A stretch of DNA of 64,000 nt from RYN-230 sp963834515 (GTDB lineage: Bacteria; Actinomycetota; Actinomycetes; Streptosporangiales; Streptosporangiaceae), in the NCBI GenBank assembly GCA_963834515.1, contig CAWICB010000002.1, forward strand, positions 310,001 to 374,000, in the 5' to 3' direction. Under the pieces are notes generated by a model. It made no database searches, was not told where the DNA came from, and saw only the letters and a list, made by a program, of their open reading frames with translations. Below are positions 32,286 through 42,262 of this stretch, one piece after another. Within the stretch, counting starts at the first letter, position 1. The number at the start of each line of letters is the position of its first letter. The position numbers and the translations under genes are program-made.

Positions 32286-32369
32286 CCCCGGCTGGCCCCC
32301 CGCCCGCCGCGCCCGCCCGGCTGGCCACGCTCCGGAACCAGGCTGACCAGCCTGGCCACGGTGGGCCTC

Positions 32370-32375
32370 TACACT
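32370..32375 (+). promoter_or_regulatory. -10 box of guaB
   Basis: TACACT followed by AGGGGG lies 35 bases before the guaB ATG. No good -35 is present at 17-18 bases. Confidence 0.45.
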
Positions 32376-32410
32376 AGGGGGATCCCGCCGCCACCCCTCC
32401 GGAAGGTGTC

Positions 32411-33900
32411 ATGAGCGACGTCGGCAAGTTCGCCCCCCCGGCCCTGACCTTCGACGACGTCCTGCTGCTGCCGGCCCATTCCGAGGTCATGCCCAGCGAG
32501 GCGGACACCACGGCCCGGCTGAGCCGCGGCATCACGCTGAACGTGCCGCTGGTCTCCTCGGCCATGGACACCGTGACCGAGGCCCGGATGGCCATTGCCA
32601 TGGCCCGCATCGGCGGCGTGGGCGTGCTGCACCGCAACCTCTCCGCGGACGACCAGGCCCAGCAGGTGGACACGGTCAAGCGGTCCGAGGCCGGCATGAT
32701 CACCAACCCGGTGACGTGCGGGCCGGACGCCACCGTGGCCGACGTGGACCGGCTGTGCGCCCGGTACCGTATCTCCGGCGTCCCGGTGACCGGCCCGGAC
32801 GGCGTGCTGGTGGGCATCGTGACCAACCGGGACATCCGGTTCGTCACCGACCACAGCCTCCGGGTGACGGACGTGATGACCCGGATGCCGCTGATCACCG
32901 CGCCGGTCGGGGTGACCAGGGATGAGGCGCTCGCGCTGCTCAAGCGGCACAAGGTGGAGAAGCTGCCGCTCATCGACGACGCGGGCCGGCTAGGGGCCTG
33001 ATCACGGTCAAGGACTTCACCAAGAGCGAGAAGTTCCCGAACGCGACCAAGGACCGCGAGGGGCGGCTGGTGGTCGGGGCCGCGGTGGGCGTCGGCGAGG
33101 ACGCCAAGGGCCGGGCCCAGGCGCTGGCCGAGGCGGGTGCCGACTTCCTGGTGGTGGACACCGCGCACGGTCACTCGCAGGCCGTGCTGGACATGATCGC
33201 CCAGCTCAAGGCCAACCTGCACGTCGAGGTGATCGGCGGCAACATCGCCAGCCGGGCCGGTGCCCAGGCGCTCATCGACGCCGGCGCTGACGCGGTCAAG
33301 GTCGGCGTCGGGCCGGGCTCGATCTGCACCACCCGGGTCGTCGCCGGGGTCGGCGTGCCCCAGGTCACGGCGATCTACGAGGCGGCACAGGCAGCCCGGC
33401 CAGCTGGCGTTCCGCTAATTGGGGACGGTGGCCTGCAGCATTCCGGGGATATCGCCAAGGCCATCGCGGCCGGGGCGGACACGGTCATGCTGGGCAGCCT
33501 GCTGGCCGGGTGCGAGGAGGGGCCGGGCGAGATGGTGTTCATCCACGGCAAGCAGTACAAGCTGTACCGCGGGATGGGCTCGCTGGGCGCGATGCGCAAC
33601 ACCGAGCGCGGCCGGTCCTACTCCAAGGACCGGTACTTCCAGGACGACGTGCTGCGCGAGGACAAGCTGGTGCCGGAGGGCGTGGAGGGCCAGGTGCCGT
33701 ACCGCGGCCCGCTGGCCGCGGTGGCCGACCAGCTGGCCGGCGGGCTGCGCGCGGCCATGGGCTACTGCGGCGCGCGGACCATCGCCGACCTGCAGGAGGC
33801 GCGGTTCACCCAGATCACCGCGGCCGGCCTGGCCGAGAGCCACCCGCACGACATCGAGATGACGGCCGAGGCCCCGAACTACGTGCGGCGGGCGCGCTGA
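32411..33900 (+). CDS. guaB: IMP dehydrogenase, one-base frameshift
   Basis: Two frames make one ~496-residue enzyme. The first has FAPPALTFDDVLLLPAHSEV and PLVSSAMDTVTEARMAIAMA and a pair of CBS domains (TVADVDRLCARYRISGVPVT, TDVMTRMPLITAPVG-like). The second begins at GLITVKDFTKSEKFPNATKD and holds the catalytic Cys in VGVGPGSICTTRVVAGVGVP and the flap region. A base is missing near 32990 in GGCCGGCTAGGGGCC. GuaB makes XMP from IMP and is essential, so an error is likely. guaB3 lies 58 bases downstream. Confidence 0.95.
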
Positions 33901-33958
33901 TGCAGGTCAGCCCGTCACCCATGATCCCGAACGCCTGTGCCGCGGGCTGGAGCTGAGC

Positions 33959-35086
33959 ATGACGACGGTTGAGATCGGCCGGGGCAAGACTGGCCGTCGC
34001 GCGTACCCGCTGGATGAGATCGGCATCGTGCCGTCCCGCCGGACCCGGGACCCGGAAGAGGTGTCGGTGGCCTGGCAGATCGACGCGTACCGGTTCGAGA
34101 TGCCGCTGGTCGCCTCGCCGATGGACAGCGTGGTGTCGCCCGCGTTCGCGGCCCAGCTCGGCGGGCTGGGCGGGCTGGCCGTGCTGGACCTGGAAGGGCT
34201 GTGGACCCGGTTCGAGGACCCGGAGCCGATCCTGGCCGAGATCGCGGAGCTGAACCAGGACGCGGCCACCCGGCGGCTGCAGGAGATCTACACCGAGCCG
34301 ATCAAGGAAGAGCTGATCGGGCAGCGGATCGAGGAGGTCCGGTCGGCCGGGGTGACCACCGCGGCCCGGCTGTCCCCGCAGCGCACCGTCCGGTACTACA
34401 AGGCGGTCATCGACGCCGGGGTAGACATCTTCGTGATCCGCGGCACCACGGTGTCCGCCGAGCACGTGTCCGGCCAGGCCGAACCGCTCAACCTCAAGCA
34501 GTTCATCTACGAGCTGGACGTGCCGGTGGTCGTCGGTGGCTGCGCCACGTACACCGCGGCGCTGCACCTGATGCGCACCGGGGCGGCCGGGGTGCTGGTC
34601 GGGTTCGGCGGCGGCTCCGGGCACACCACGGCGGCCGTGCTGGGCGTGACCGTGCCGATGGCCACCGCCATCGCCGACGTGGCCGCGGCCCGCCGGGAGT
34701 ACCTGGACGAATCGGGCGGCCGCTACGTGCACGTGATCGCGGACGGCGGGATGACCCGCAGCGGTGACATCGCCAAGGCGCTGGCCTGTGGCTCCGACGC
34801 GGTCATGGTCGGCTCGCCGTTCGCCCGGGCGGCCGAGGCCCCGGGCCGGGGCTACCACTGGGGCAGCGAGTCGCACCACCCCGACCTGCCCCGCGGGGCC
34901 CGGGTCGAGGTCGGCACGGTCGGCACCCTGGAGCAGATCCTGCACGGCCCGTCGGTGCTGGCCGATGGCTCGCTCAACCTGATCGGCGCGCTGCGCCGGA
35001 CCATGGCCACGTCCGGGTATTCCGACCTCAAGGAGTTCCAGCGGGTCGAGGTGGCCGTGACGCCGAACGCCCCGCCGCGCCGGTGA
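33959..35086 (+). CDS. guaB3: GuaB3 family IMP dehydrogenase-related protein
   Basis: 375 residues of the IMPDH/GMPR barrel: MTTVEIGRGKTGRRAYPLDE, FEMPLVASPMDSVVSPAFAA, GVLVGFGGGSGHTTAAVLGV and VIADGGMTRSGDIAKALACG. It has no CBS domains, and GGGSGHTT stands where IMPDH has GSICTT, so the catalytic Cys is missing. Actinobacteria commonly carry this paralogue next to guaB; its reaction is not settled. It is likely co-transcribed with guaB. Confidence 0.92.
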   Translation: MTTVEIGRGKTGRRAYPLDEIGIVPSRRTRDPEEVSVAWQIDAYRFEMPLVASPMDSVVSPAFAAQLGGLGGLAVLDLEGLWTRFEDPEPILAEIAELNQDAATRRLQEIYTEPIKEELIGQRIEEVRSAGVTTAARLSPQRTVRYYKAVIDAGVDIFVIRGTTVSAEHVSGQAEPLNLKQFIYELDVPVVVGGCATYTAALHLMRTGAAGVLVGFGGGSGHTTAAVLGVTVPMATAIADVAAARREYLDESGGRYVHVIADGGMTRSGDIAKALACGSDAVMVGSPFARAAEAPGRGYHWGSESHHPDLPRGARVEVGTVGTLEQILHGPSVLADGSLNLIGALRRTMATSGYSDLKEFQRVEVAVTPNAPPRR

Positions 35087-35110
35087 CATCCGGATGCTAG
35101 CGTTCGGCGT

Positions 35111-36853
35111 GTGAGGCCCGGGCCGGTGGTTGCAGGGAGGGACGAGACAGCGCGACTGGATCCTGACGGGCGATCCGCGGCGCTCGCCGCGCTCGGCGCG
35201 GACGAGCTGCAGGTGCTCGTGGTGGGCGGCGGCGTGGTCGGCGCGGGGGTGGCCCTGGACGCGGTGACCCGCGGGCTGTCGACCGGCCTGGTCGAGGCGC
35301 GGGACTTCGCCTCCGGCACGTCGTCCCGGTCCAGCAAGCTGATCCACGGTGGGCTGCGCTACCTCGAGCAGCTCAACGTGAGCCTGGTCCGCGAGGCGCT
35401 GACCGAGCGGGCGCTGCTGCTGCAGCGGATCGCCCCGCACCTGGTCCGGCCGGTGCCGTTCCTGTTCCCGCTGACCCGGCACGTCTGGGAACGGGCCTAC
35501 GTGGGCGCCGGGATCACCGCCTACGACGCGCTGGGCTTCTCGCTGGGCCAGCCCCGCGGGCTGCCCGGCCATCAGCAGCTGACCCGGCGCGGCGCGCTGA
35601 AGCTGGCCCCCGCGCTGAAGCGGTCCGCGGTAACCGGGGCGGTGCAGTACTGGGACGCGCAGGTGGACGACGCCCGGTTCGTGGTCGGCCTGGTCCGCAC
35701 CGCGTCCAGCTACGGGGCCTGGATCGCGTCCCGGACCCAGGTCACCGGGTTCCTGCGGGAGGGCGAGCGGGTCACCGGGGTGCGCGCGGTGGACCTGGAG
35801 ACCGGCCAGCCGCTGCAGATCCGGGCCCAGCAGGTGGTCAACGCGACCGGGGTGTGGACCGACGAGGTGCAGGCCATGGTGGGCGGCCGCGGGGTGATCA
35901 ACATCCGCGCGTCCAAGGGCGTGCACCTGGTGGTGCCGCGCGACCGCATCCAGTCCCGGACCGGCATCATCATGCGCACCCCGTCCAGCGTGCTGTTCAT
36001 CATCCCGTGGGGGCGGCACTGGATCGTCGGCACCACGGACACCGAATGGACCCTGGACAAGGCCCACCCGGCGGCCAGCCGGGCCGACATCGACTACGTG
36101 CTGGCCCAGGTCAACCGGGTGCTGGCCGTCCCGCTGACCCGGGAGGACGTGGCCGGCGTGTACGCCGGGCTGCGCCCGCTGCTGGCCGGCGAGTCGGACG
36201 AGACGTCCCGGCTGTCCCGCGAGCACGTGGTGGCCCACCCGGTGCCCGGGCTGGTCATGATCGCGGGCGGCAAGTACACCACCTACCGGCTGATGGCCCG
36301 GGACGCGGTGGACGCGGTGGCGCACGGGCTGGACTGGCGGGTCCCGCCGTCCTGCACCAGCGAGGTGCCGCTGGCCGGGGCGGACGGCTACCTGCCGCTG
36401 TGGAACTCGCGGCACCGGCTGGCCAGTTCCTCGGGGCTGCACGTGGCCCGGATCGAGCACCTGCTCGGCCGGTACGGCTCGCTGGCCACCGAGATCCTGG
36501 ACATGATCGCCGCCGAGCCGGGCCTGGGCCGGCCACTGGCCGGGGCCGAGGACTACCTGCGGGCCGAGATCAGCTACGCGGCCTCGCACGAGGGGGCCCG
36601 GCATCTGGACGACGTGCTGGCCCGGCGGACACACATCTCGATCGAGACCTGGGACCGCGGCCTGTCCGCCGCCCCGGAGGCGGCCGAGCTGATGGCCAAG
36701 CCGCTGCGCTGGGACGCCCGCCAGGTAACCAGGGAGATCGGGCACTACGAGGCCGCCATCGCGGCCGAGCGGGCGTCCCAGGAGGCGCCCACCGACCAGG
36801 CCGCGGACGCACTGCTGCTGGACGCACCGGAGATCGTCCCGGTCATCGGCTGA
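35111..36853 (+). CDS. glpD: glycerol-3-phosphate dehydrogenase (FAD)
   Basis: 580 residues. LQVLVVGGGVVGAGVALDAV is the FAD Rossmann motif; SSRSSKLIHGGLRYLEQLNV, YWDAQVDDARFVVGLVRTAS, VNATGVWTDEVQAM and GKYTTYRLMARDAVDAV are family signatures, followed by the C-terminal DAO_C helical domain. It oxidises glycerol-3-phosphate to DHAP at the membrane and feeds electrons to quinones. A TAGCGT box seven bases before the GTG start suggests leaderless expression. Confidence 0.94.
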   Translation: MRPGPVVAGRDETARLDPDGRSAALAALGADELQVLVVGGGVVGAGVALDAVTRGLSTGLVEARDFASGTSSRSSKLIHGGLRYLEQLNVSLVREALTERALLLQRIAPHLVRPVPFLFPLTRHVWERAYVGAGITAYDALGFSLGQPRGLPGHQQLTRRGALKLAPALKRSAVTGAVQYWDAQVDDARFVVGLVRTASSYGAWIASRTQVTGFLREGERVTGVRAVDLETGQPLQIRAQQVVNATGVWTDEVQAMVGGRGVINIRASKGVHLVVPRDRIQSRTGIIMRTPSSVLFIIPWGRHWIVGTTDTEWTLDKAHPAASRADIDYVLAQVNRVLAVPLTREDVAGVYAGLRPLLAGESDETSRLSREHVVAHPVPGLVMIAGGKYTTYRLMARDAVDAVAHGLDWRVPPSCTSEVPLAGADGYLPLWNSRHRLASSSGLHVARIEHLLGRYGSLATEILDMIAAEPGLGRPLAGAEDYLRAEISYAASHEGARHLDDVLARRTHISIETWDRGLSAAPEAAELMAKPLRWDARQVTREIGHYEAAIAAERASQEAPTDQAADALLLDAPEIVPVIG

Positions 36854-36874
36854 TTAGTCCGGGGGGCGACCCCC

Positions 36875-37048
36875 GTGCTAGCCCGGGGGTCGCCCCCCGG
36901 ACCCCCCGATCGCCGCTGCGCGCCGAACGCGGTGCTAGCCCGGGGGGCGACCCCCCGGACCCCCCGCTCGCCGCTGCGCGCCGAACGCTGTGCTAGCCCG
37001 GGGGGGCGACCCCCCGGACCCCCCGCTCGCCGCTGCGCGCCGAACGCC
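36875..37048. repeat. three ~58-bp G/C-rich tandem repeats
   Basis: Three copies start at 36875, 36932 and 36990. Each reads GTGCTAGCCCGGGGG, then GCGACCCCCCGGACCCCCC, then CGCCGCTGCGCGCCGAACGC. Each contains a self-complementary CCGGGGGG-CGA-CCCCCCGG hairpin. Copies differ mainly in G-run length. A 15-base part (GGGCGACCCCCCGGA) recurs inside ppc. The element fills the gap between glpD and trpS. Confidence 0.9.
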
Positions 37049-37113
37049 GGCTCGGCGAGCACCCGCCTGCGGCGGGCCCCGCCTCGGCCGGCGCAGCGCT
37101 GCAGCCCGGGCAC

Positions 37114-37119
37114 TAAACT
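37114..37119 (+). promoter_or_regulatory. -10 box for leaderless trpS
   Basis: TAAACT ends six bases before the trpS ATG, so transcription would begin at or beside the A of ATG. No clear -35 is present. Confidence 0.55.
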
Positions 37120-37125
37120 CTCCGC

Positions 37126-38139
37126 ATGTCCTCCAGGCCACGCGCGTTCTCCGGCATCCAGCCGACCGCCGACTCGTTCCACCTCGGCAACTACCTGGGC
37201 GCGGTGCGCCAGTGGGTCGCCCTGCAGGACACCCACGACGCGGTCTACTGCGTGGTCGACCTGCACGCCATCACCGTGCCGCAGGACCCGGCGCAGCTGC
37301 GCCGCCGGACCAGGCTGGCCGCCGCGCAGCTGTTCGCGGCCGGGCTCGACCCGGACCGGTGCGTGGTGTTCGTGCAGAGCCACGTGGCCCAGCACCCGGA
37401 ACTGGCCTGGGTGCTCGGCTGTATCACCGGGTTCGGCGAGCTGAGCCGGATGACCCAGTTCAAGGACAAGTCGGCCCGGGGTGGCGCGCAGTCGGCCAGC
37501 CTGGGCCTGTTCAGCTACCCGGTGCTGCAGGCGGCGGACATCCTGCTGTACCAGACCGACCAGGTGCCGGTCGGCGAGGACCAGCGGCAGCACCTGGAGC
37601 TGAGCCGGGACCTGGCTATCCGGTTCAACCACCGGTACGGCGGGACGTTCACCGTGCCGTCGGCCTACATCCTGCGCGGCGTGGCGAAGATCACCGACCT
37701 GCAGGAGCCCACGGCCAAGATGAGCAAGTCATCCTCGTCGGCCGCGGGCATCATCGACGTGCTGGACGAGCCGGCCGCGATCCGGAAGAAGATCGCCCGG
37801 GCGGTGACCGACGCCGAGGGCAGCATCCGCGCGGACGAGGCGGCCAAGCCCGGGGTGACCAACCTGCTGCGCATCTACGCCGCGCTGTCCGGCGCGGACA
37901 TCGCCGAGCTGGAAACCCGGTACGCGGGAGCCGGTTACGGCCAGTTCAAGAAGGACCTGGCCGAGGTGGCGGTGGGCGCGCTGGCGCCGATCCGGGAGCG
38001 GACCGAGAAGCTGCTGGCCGACGAGGCCGGGCTGGACCGGATGCTGGCCCACGGCGCGGCCCGGGCCCGGCCCATCGCGGTGCAGACCATGACCACGGTC
38101 ATGGACCGGGTGGGCTTCCTGTCCGCCGCGGGCGCCTGA
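37126..38139 (+). CDS. trpS: tryptophanyl-tRNA synthetase
   Basis: 337 residues, class I. The HIGH equivalent is in FSGIQPTADSFHLGNYLGAV, and KMSKS in PTAKMSKSSSSAAG. Between them lie CVVDLHAITVPQDP and DILLYQTDQVPVGEDQRQHL, the tryptophan and ATP region. It charges tRNA-Trp. The gene converges on the dacA-like gene with a 41-base tail overlap. Confidence 0.96.
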   Translation: MSSRPRAFSGIQPTADSFHLGNYLGAVRQWVALQDTHDAVYCVVDLHAITVPQDPAQLRRRTRLAAAQLFAAGLDPDRCVVFVQSHVAQHPELAWVLGCITGFGELSRMTQFKDKSARGGAQSASLGLFSYPVLQAADILLYQTDQVPVGEDQRQHLELSRDLAIRFNHRYGGTFTVPSAYILRGVAKITDLQEPTAKMSKSSSSAAGIIDVLDEPAAIRKKIARAVTDAEGSIRADEAAKPGVTNLLRIYAALSGADIAELETRYAGAGYGQFKKDLAEVAVGALAPIRERTEKLLADEAGLDRMLAHGAARARPIAVQTMTTVMDRVGFLSAAGA

Positions 38140-39355
38140 CGGCCGCCGCGATGCCGCCCGCCGCCAGCGCGGCCACCAGCAGGCCGCCGGCCGCCAGTCC
38201 GGCGGCCGGGAAGCTGGCCGCCGCCCTGGCCTGCCCGGCGATCCGGTGCCCGGCGGCGCGGGCCGCGGCCTGGCGCGGCGCGGGGGAGTGGCCGGTGGCA
38301 GCCCGGTGGCCGGTGGCAGCCCGGTGGCCGGTGGCGGTCCGGTGGCCGGTGGCGGTCCGGTAGCCGGTGGCGGTCCGGTGGCCGGTGGCCGGCGTGGCCA
38401 GCGGGGGGACCAGCACGCCGACCGGCCTGACGTGCCCGTCCATGGCGAAGCCCCAGTTCAGCAGCTTGGCGGCGTAAGTCATCTCGGTCAGCGGGATGCA
38501 GTGCATGATGGTGACGATGAGCGTGTGACCGCCCCGCCTGGCCCACCCGATGAACGTGGCCTCGGACGCCGTGGTCCAGCCGATTTTGCCACCCAGGTCG
38601 CCCGGGTAGCTGCCCAGCATGAGGTTCTGGTTCCACAGCGTGACCGAGTGCCGGGCATGCAGCGGGAAGCTGGTTACCCGCATGGCCTCGATCTTGCGGA
38701 ACTCCGGCATGGCGATCGCCTGCCGCGCGAACAGGGCCAGATCGTAGGCCGACGTGTGCTGGCCCCGGGCGGGCAGCCCGTTCGGGGTCCTGGCCACGGT
38801 GTCGTAGGCCTGCAGGTGGTGCGCCTCGGCGTTCATCATGGCCACGCCCTGGCGGTAGGACCCGGTCGCCTGGGCCAGCGCGATGGCCGCGTCGTTGGCC
38901 GAGATCAGCAGCAGCGCCTTGAACAGGTCGTGTACCCGGTAGCTGCGGCCCTGGATCAGCCCCACCTTGCTCGGCTCGACGATGGCCGCCTGGTGTGAGG
39001 TGAGCACCGGCTGATCTGGCCCGAGCACCGGCATCAGCGTGTCGGTGGTGAGGATCTTGAGCGTGCTGGCGGGCGGCAGATGGCCGTGCGGGTCCTTGGC
39101 CGCCAGCACCTGGCCGGTAGTTGCGTCCGCGATCACGTACGCGTCCGCGGGCACGGAGGGCAGCTTCCTGGCCCGGTGGGCCGGGTAGTTGACCACGATG
39201 CCGTGCCCGCCGAGCTGCGGGCCGCCCTGGGCCGTGCCCGGCCTGGTGTGCTGGGCCAGGGCAGCCGGGGCGGCCGCCGCCACGGTGAGGACGGCCGCGC
39301 ACGCGGCCAGCAGGCCGGCCCGGATTCCCCGTATCACCATCATCGAAATGCTCAC
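38099..39355 (-). CDS. D-alanyl-D-alanine carboxypeptidase (DacA/PBP family)
   Basis: 418 residues. A signal peptide (MVIRGIRAGLLAACAAVLTV) is followed by the penicillin-binding domain with SxxK in PPASTLKILTTDTL (catalytic Ser), SxN in LLLISANDAAIALA and the KTG-type box GGKIGWTTASEATF. A repeated tail (ATGHRT hexapeptides) leads to a C-terminal membrane helix (AGLAAGGLLVAALAAGGIAA) and basic end, so the enzyme is anchored outside the membrane. It trims peptidoglycan pentapeptides. GTG 39355 or ATG 39343 is the start. Confidence 0.92.
   Translation of the reverse strand: MSISMMVIRGIRAGLLAACAAVLTVAAAAPAALAQHTRPGTAQGGPQLGGHGIVVNYPAHRARKLPSVPADAYVIADATTGQVLAAKDPHGHLPPASTLKILTTDTLMPVLGPDQPVLTSHQAAIVEPSKVGLIQGRSYRVHDLFKALLLISANDAAIALAQATGSYRQGVAMMNAEAHHLQAYDTVARTPNGLPARGQHTSAYDLALFARQAIAMPEFRKIEAMRVTSFPLHARHSVTLWNQNLMLGSYPGDLGGKIGWTTASEATFIGWARRGGHTLIVTIMHCIPLTEMTYAAKLLNWGFAMDGHVRPVGVLVPPLATPATGHRTATGYRTATGHRTATGHRAATGHRAATGHSPAPRQAAARAAGHRIAGQARAAASFPAAGLAAGGLLVAALAAGGIAAAVRRPRRTGSPPGP
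38288..38390. repeat. 18-bp coding repeat in the carboxypeptidase tail
   Basis: Five full units and a partial one of 18 bp (for example GTGGCCGGTGGCGGTCCG) encode the ATGHRT/ATGHRA hexapeptides. It acts as a spacer between the enzyme domain and the membrane helix. Confidence 0.9.
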
Positions 39356-39440
39356 GCTCAGTAGTTAACAGCCCCCGCCGTGCCGTGCCCGGCCCGGCCG
39401 CCGTGGGCGGCCGGGCGTAGGTTTATCCGCTACCGGCCCT

Positions 39441-39446
39441 TAACCT
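39441..39446 (+). promoter_or_regulatory. -10 box for leaderless mutase mRNA
   Basis: TAACCT ends seven bases before the ATG of the acyl-CoA mutase gene. The -35 region is not convincing. Confidence 0.45.
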
Positions 39447-39453
39447 TGGGATT

Positions 39454-41034
<1,581 letters not shown>

Positions 41035-41095
41035 CCCGCCGACGGCGGTGCCGGGAAGGCACATCCGGGCGGGCCGGTGAGCAAGGAGGTCAGCC

Positions 41096-42262
41096 GTGGC
41101 TATCTGGTGGAATCCGTCCCAGGGGGCGACCCTGGGCGTCGAGTGGGAACTCCAGCTCATCGATGCGGCCAGTAAGCTGCTCCGCCAGGACGCGCGGGAG
41201 GTGATCACCGCGCTGCGGTGCCGGGGCGCCGCCGCAGCCCGGCCGAAGATCCATGATGAGCTGATGCAATCCACGGTCGAGGTGGTCACCGGGGTGTGCA
41301 GCACGGTGTCCGAGGCCTTAGCCGACCTTGGCGCGACAATTGCTCAACTTCAGCGGATCACGGATATGCGCGGTACGATGCTGGCCTGCGCCGGAACACA
41401 CCCCGTCAGCGATTGGCGGGATGCAAAGATGGCGCCCATTCAGCGCTATGCGGAACTCGTCGAGCAGATGCAGTGGCTTGCCCGCAGGATTCAGACCTTT
41501 GGTGTGCATGTTCACGTGGGGCTACGGGACGGCAGCAAGGCGATTCCGATCGTCAACGCCCTGGCCGCTTATCTGCCGCACTTCCTAGCGCTGACCGCGT
41601 CGAGCCCGTTCTGGGGTGGGCACGACACCGGGCTCGCCTCGAGCAGGGCGATCATCTTCGGTGGGTTGCCGACCGCAGGACCGCCGCACCTGCTTGCCGA
41701 CTGGAGTGAGTTCGAGGAGTACATGGACACGCTGCTGCGGGCCGGGACGATCCGGAGCATCAAGGAAGTGTGGTGGGATGTGCGGCCACATCCTGACTTC
41801 GGCACGGTCGAGATCAGGATGTTCGACGGGGTTCCCACCCTGCACGAGGTGGGCATGGTCGCGGCGTTGTCACAGAGCCTGGTGCAGCTGTTCGACACCC
41901 AGCTGGACCGCGGCTACCGGCTGCCCAGCCAGCCCTCTTGGGTCATCAGGGACAACAAGTGGCGGGCTACGAGGTACGGTCTTGACGCGATCGTGATCAC
42001 CAATGCGGCCGGGGCCACCGCGCCGCTGCGGGATGAACTGTACGAACTGTCCCAGGAGCTGCAGCCGGTCGCGCAGCGGCTGGGATGCGCGGAGGAGCTG
42101 GGGGTGCTCGGCGAGGTGCTGGAGCGCGGGGCCTCTTATGAGCGGCAGCGCGCCGTAGCGGCAACCGGCGGGAGGCTGACGGACGTGGTGGACGCCCTGG
42201 TCACGGAGTTCGCCGAGGACCGGTTCGTTCATCCGGGGGAGGACCGCGATGCCGGACCGTGA
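41096..42262 (+). CDS. carboxylate-amine ligase, YbdK/GCS2 family
   Basis: 388 residues. TLGVEWELQLIDAASKLLRQ, RRIQTFGVHVHVGLRDGSKA and KEVWWDVRPHPDFGTVEIRM then FDGVPTLHE match the glutamate-cysteine ligase type 2 family. YbdK has weak gamma-glutamylcysteine synthetase activity; the physiological substrate in actinobacteria is unclear. The gene is visibly less GC-rich than its neighbours (about 60% around 41341-41400) with more A/T-ending codons, a sign of later arrival. It overlaps the next gene by 14 bases. Confidence 0.88.
   Translation: MAIWWNPSQGATLGVEWELQLIDAASKLLRQDAREVITALRCRGAAAARPKIHDELMQSTVEVVTGVCSTVSEALADLGATIAQLQRITDMRGTMLACAGTHPVSDWRDAKMAPIQRYAELVEQMQWLARRIQTFGVHVHVGLRDGSKAIPIVNALAAYLPHFLALTASSPFWGGHDTGLASSRAIIFGGLPTAGPPHLLADWSEFEEYMDTLLRAGTIRSIKEVWWDVRPHPDFGTVEIRMFDGVPTLHEVGMVAALSQSLVQLFDTQLDRGYRLPSQPSWVIRDNKWRATRYGLDAIVITNAAGATAPLRDELYELSQELQPVAQRLGCAEELGVLGEVLERGASYERQRAVAATGGRLTDVVDALVTEFAEDRFVHPGEDRDAGP

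Noticed and set aside
33815..36745. 976-residue open frame on the minus strand
   Set aside because: Antisense to guaB3 and glpD; His/Gln/Arg/Gly-rich with no domain.
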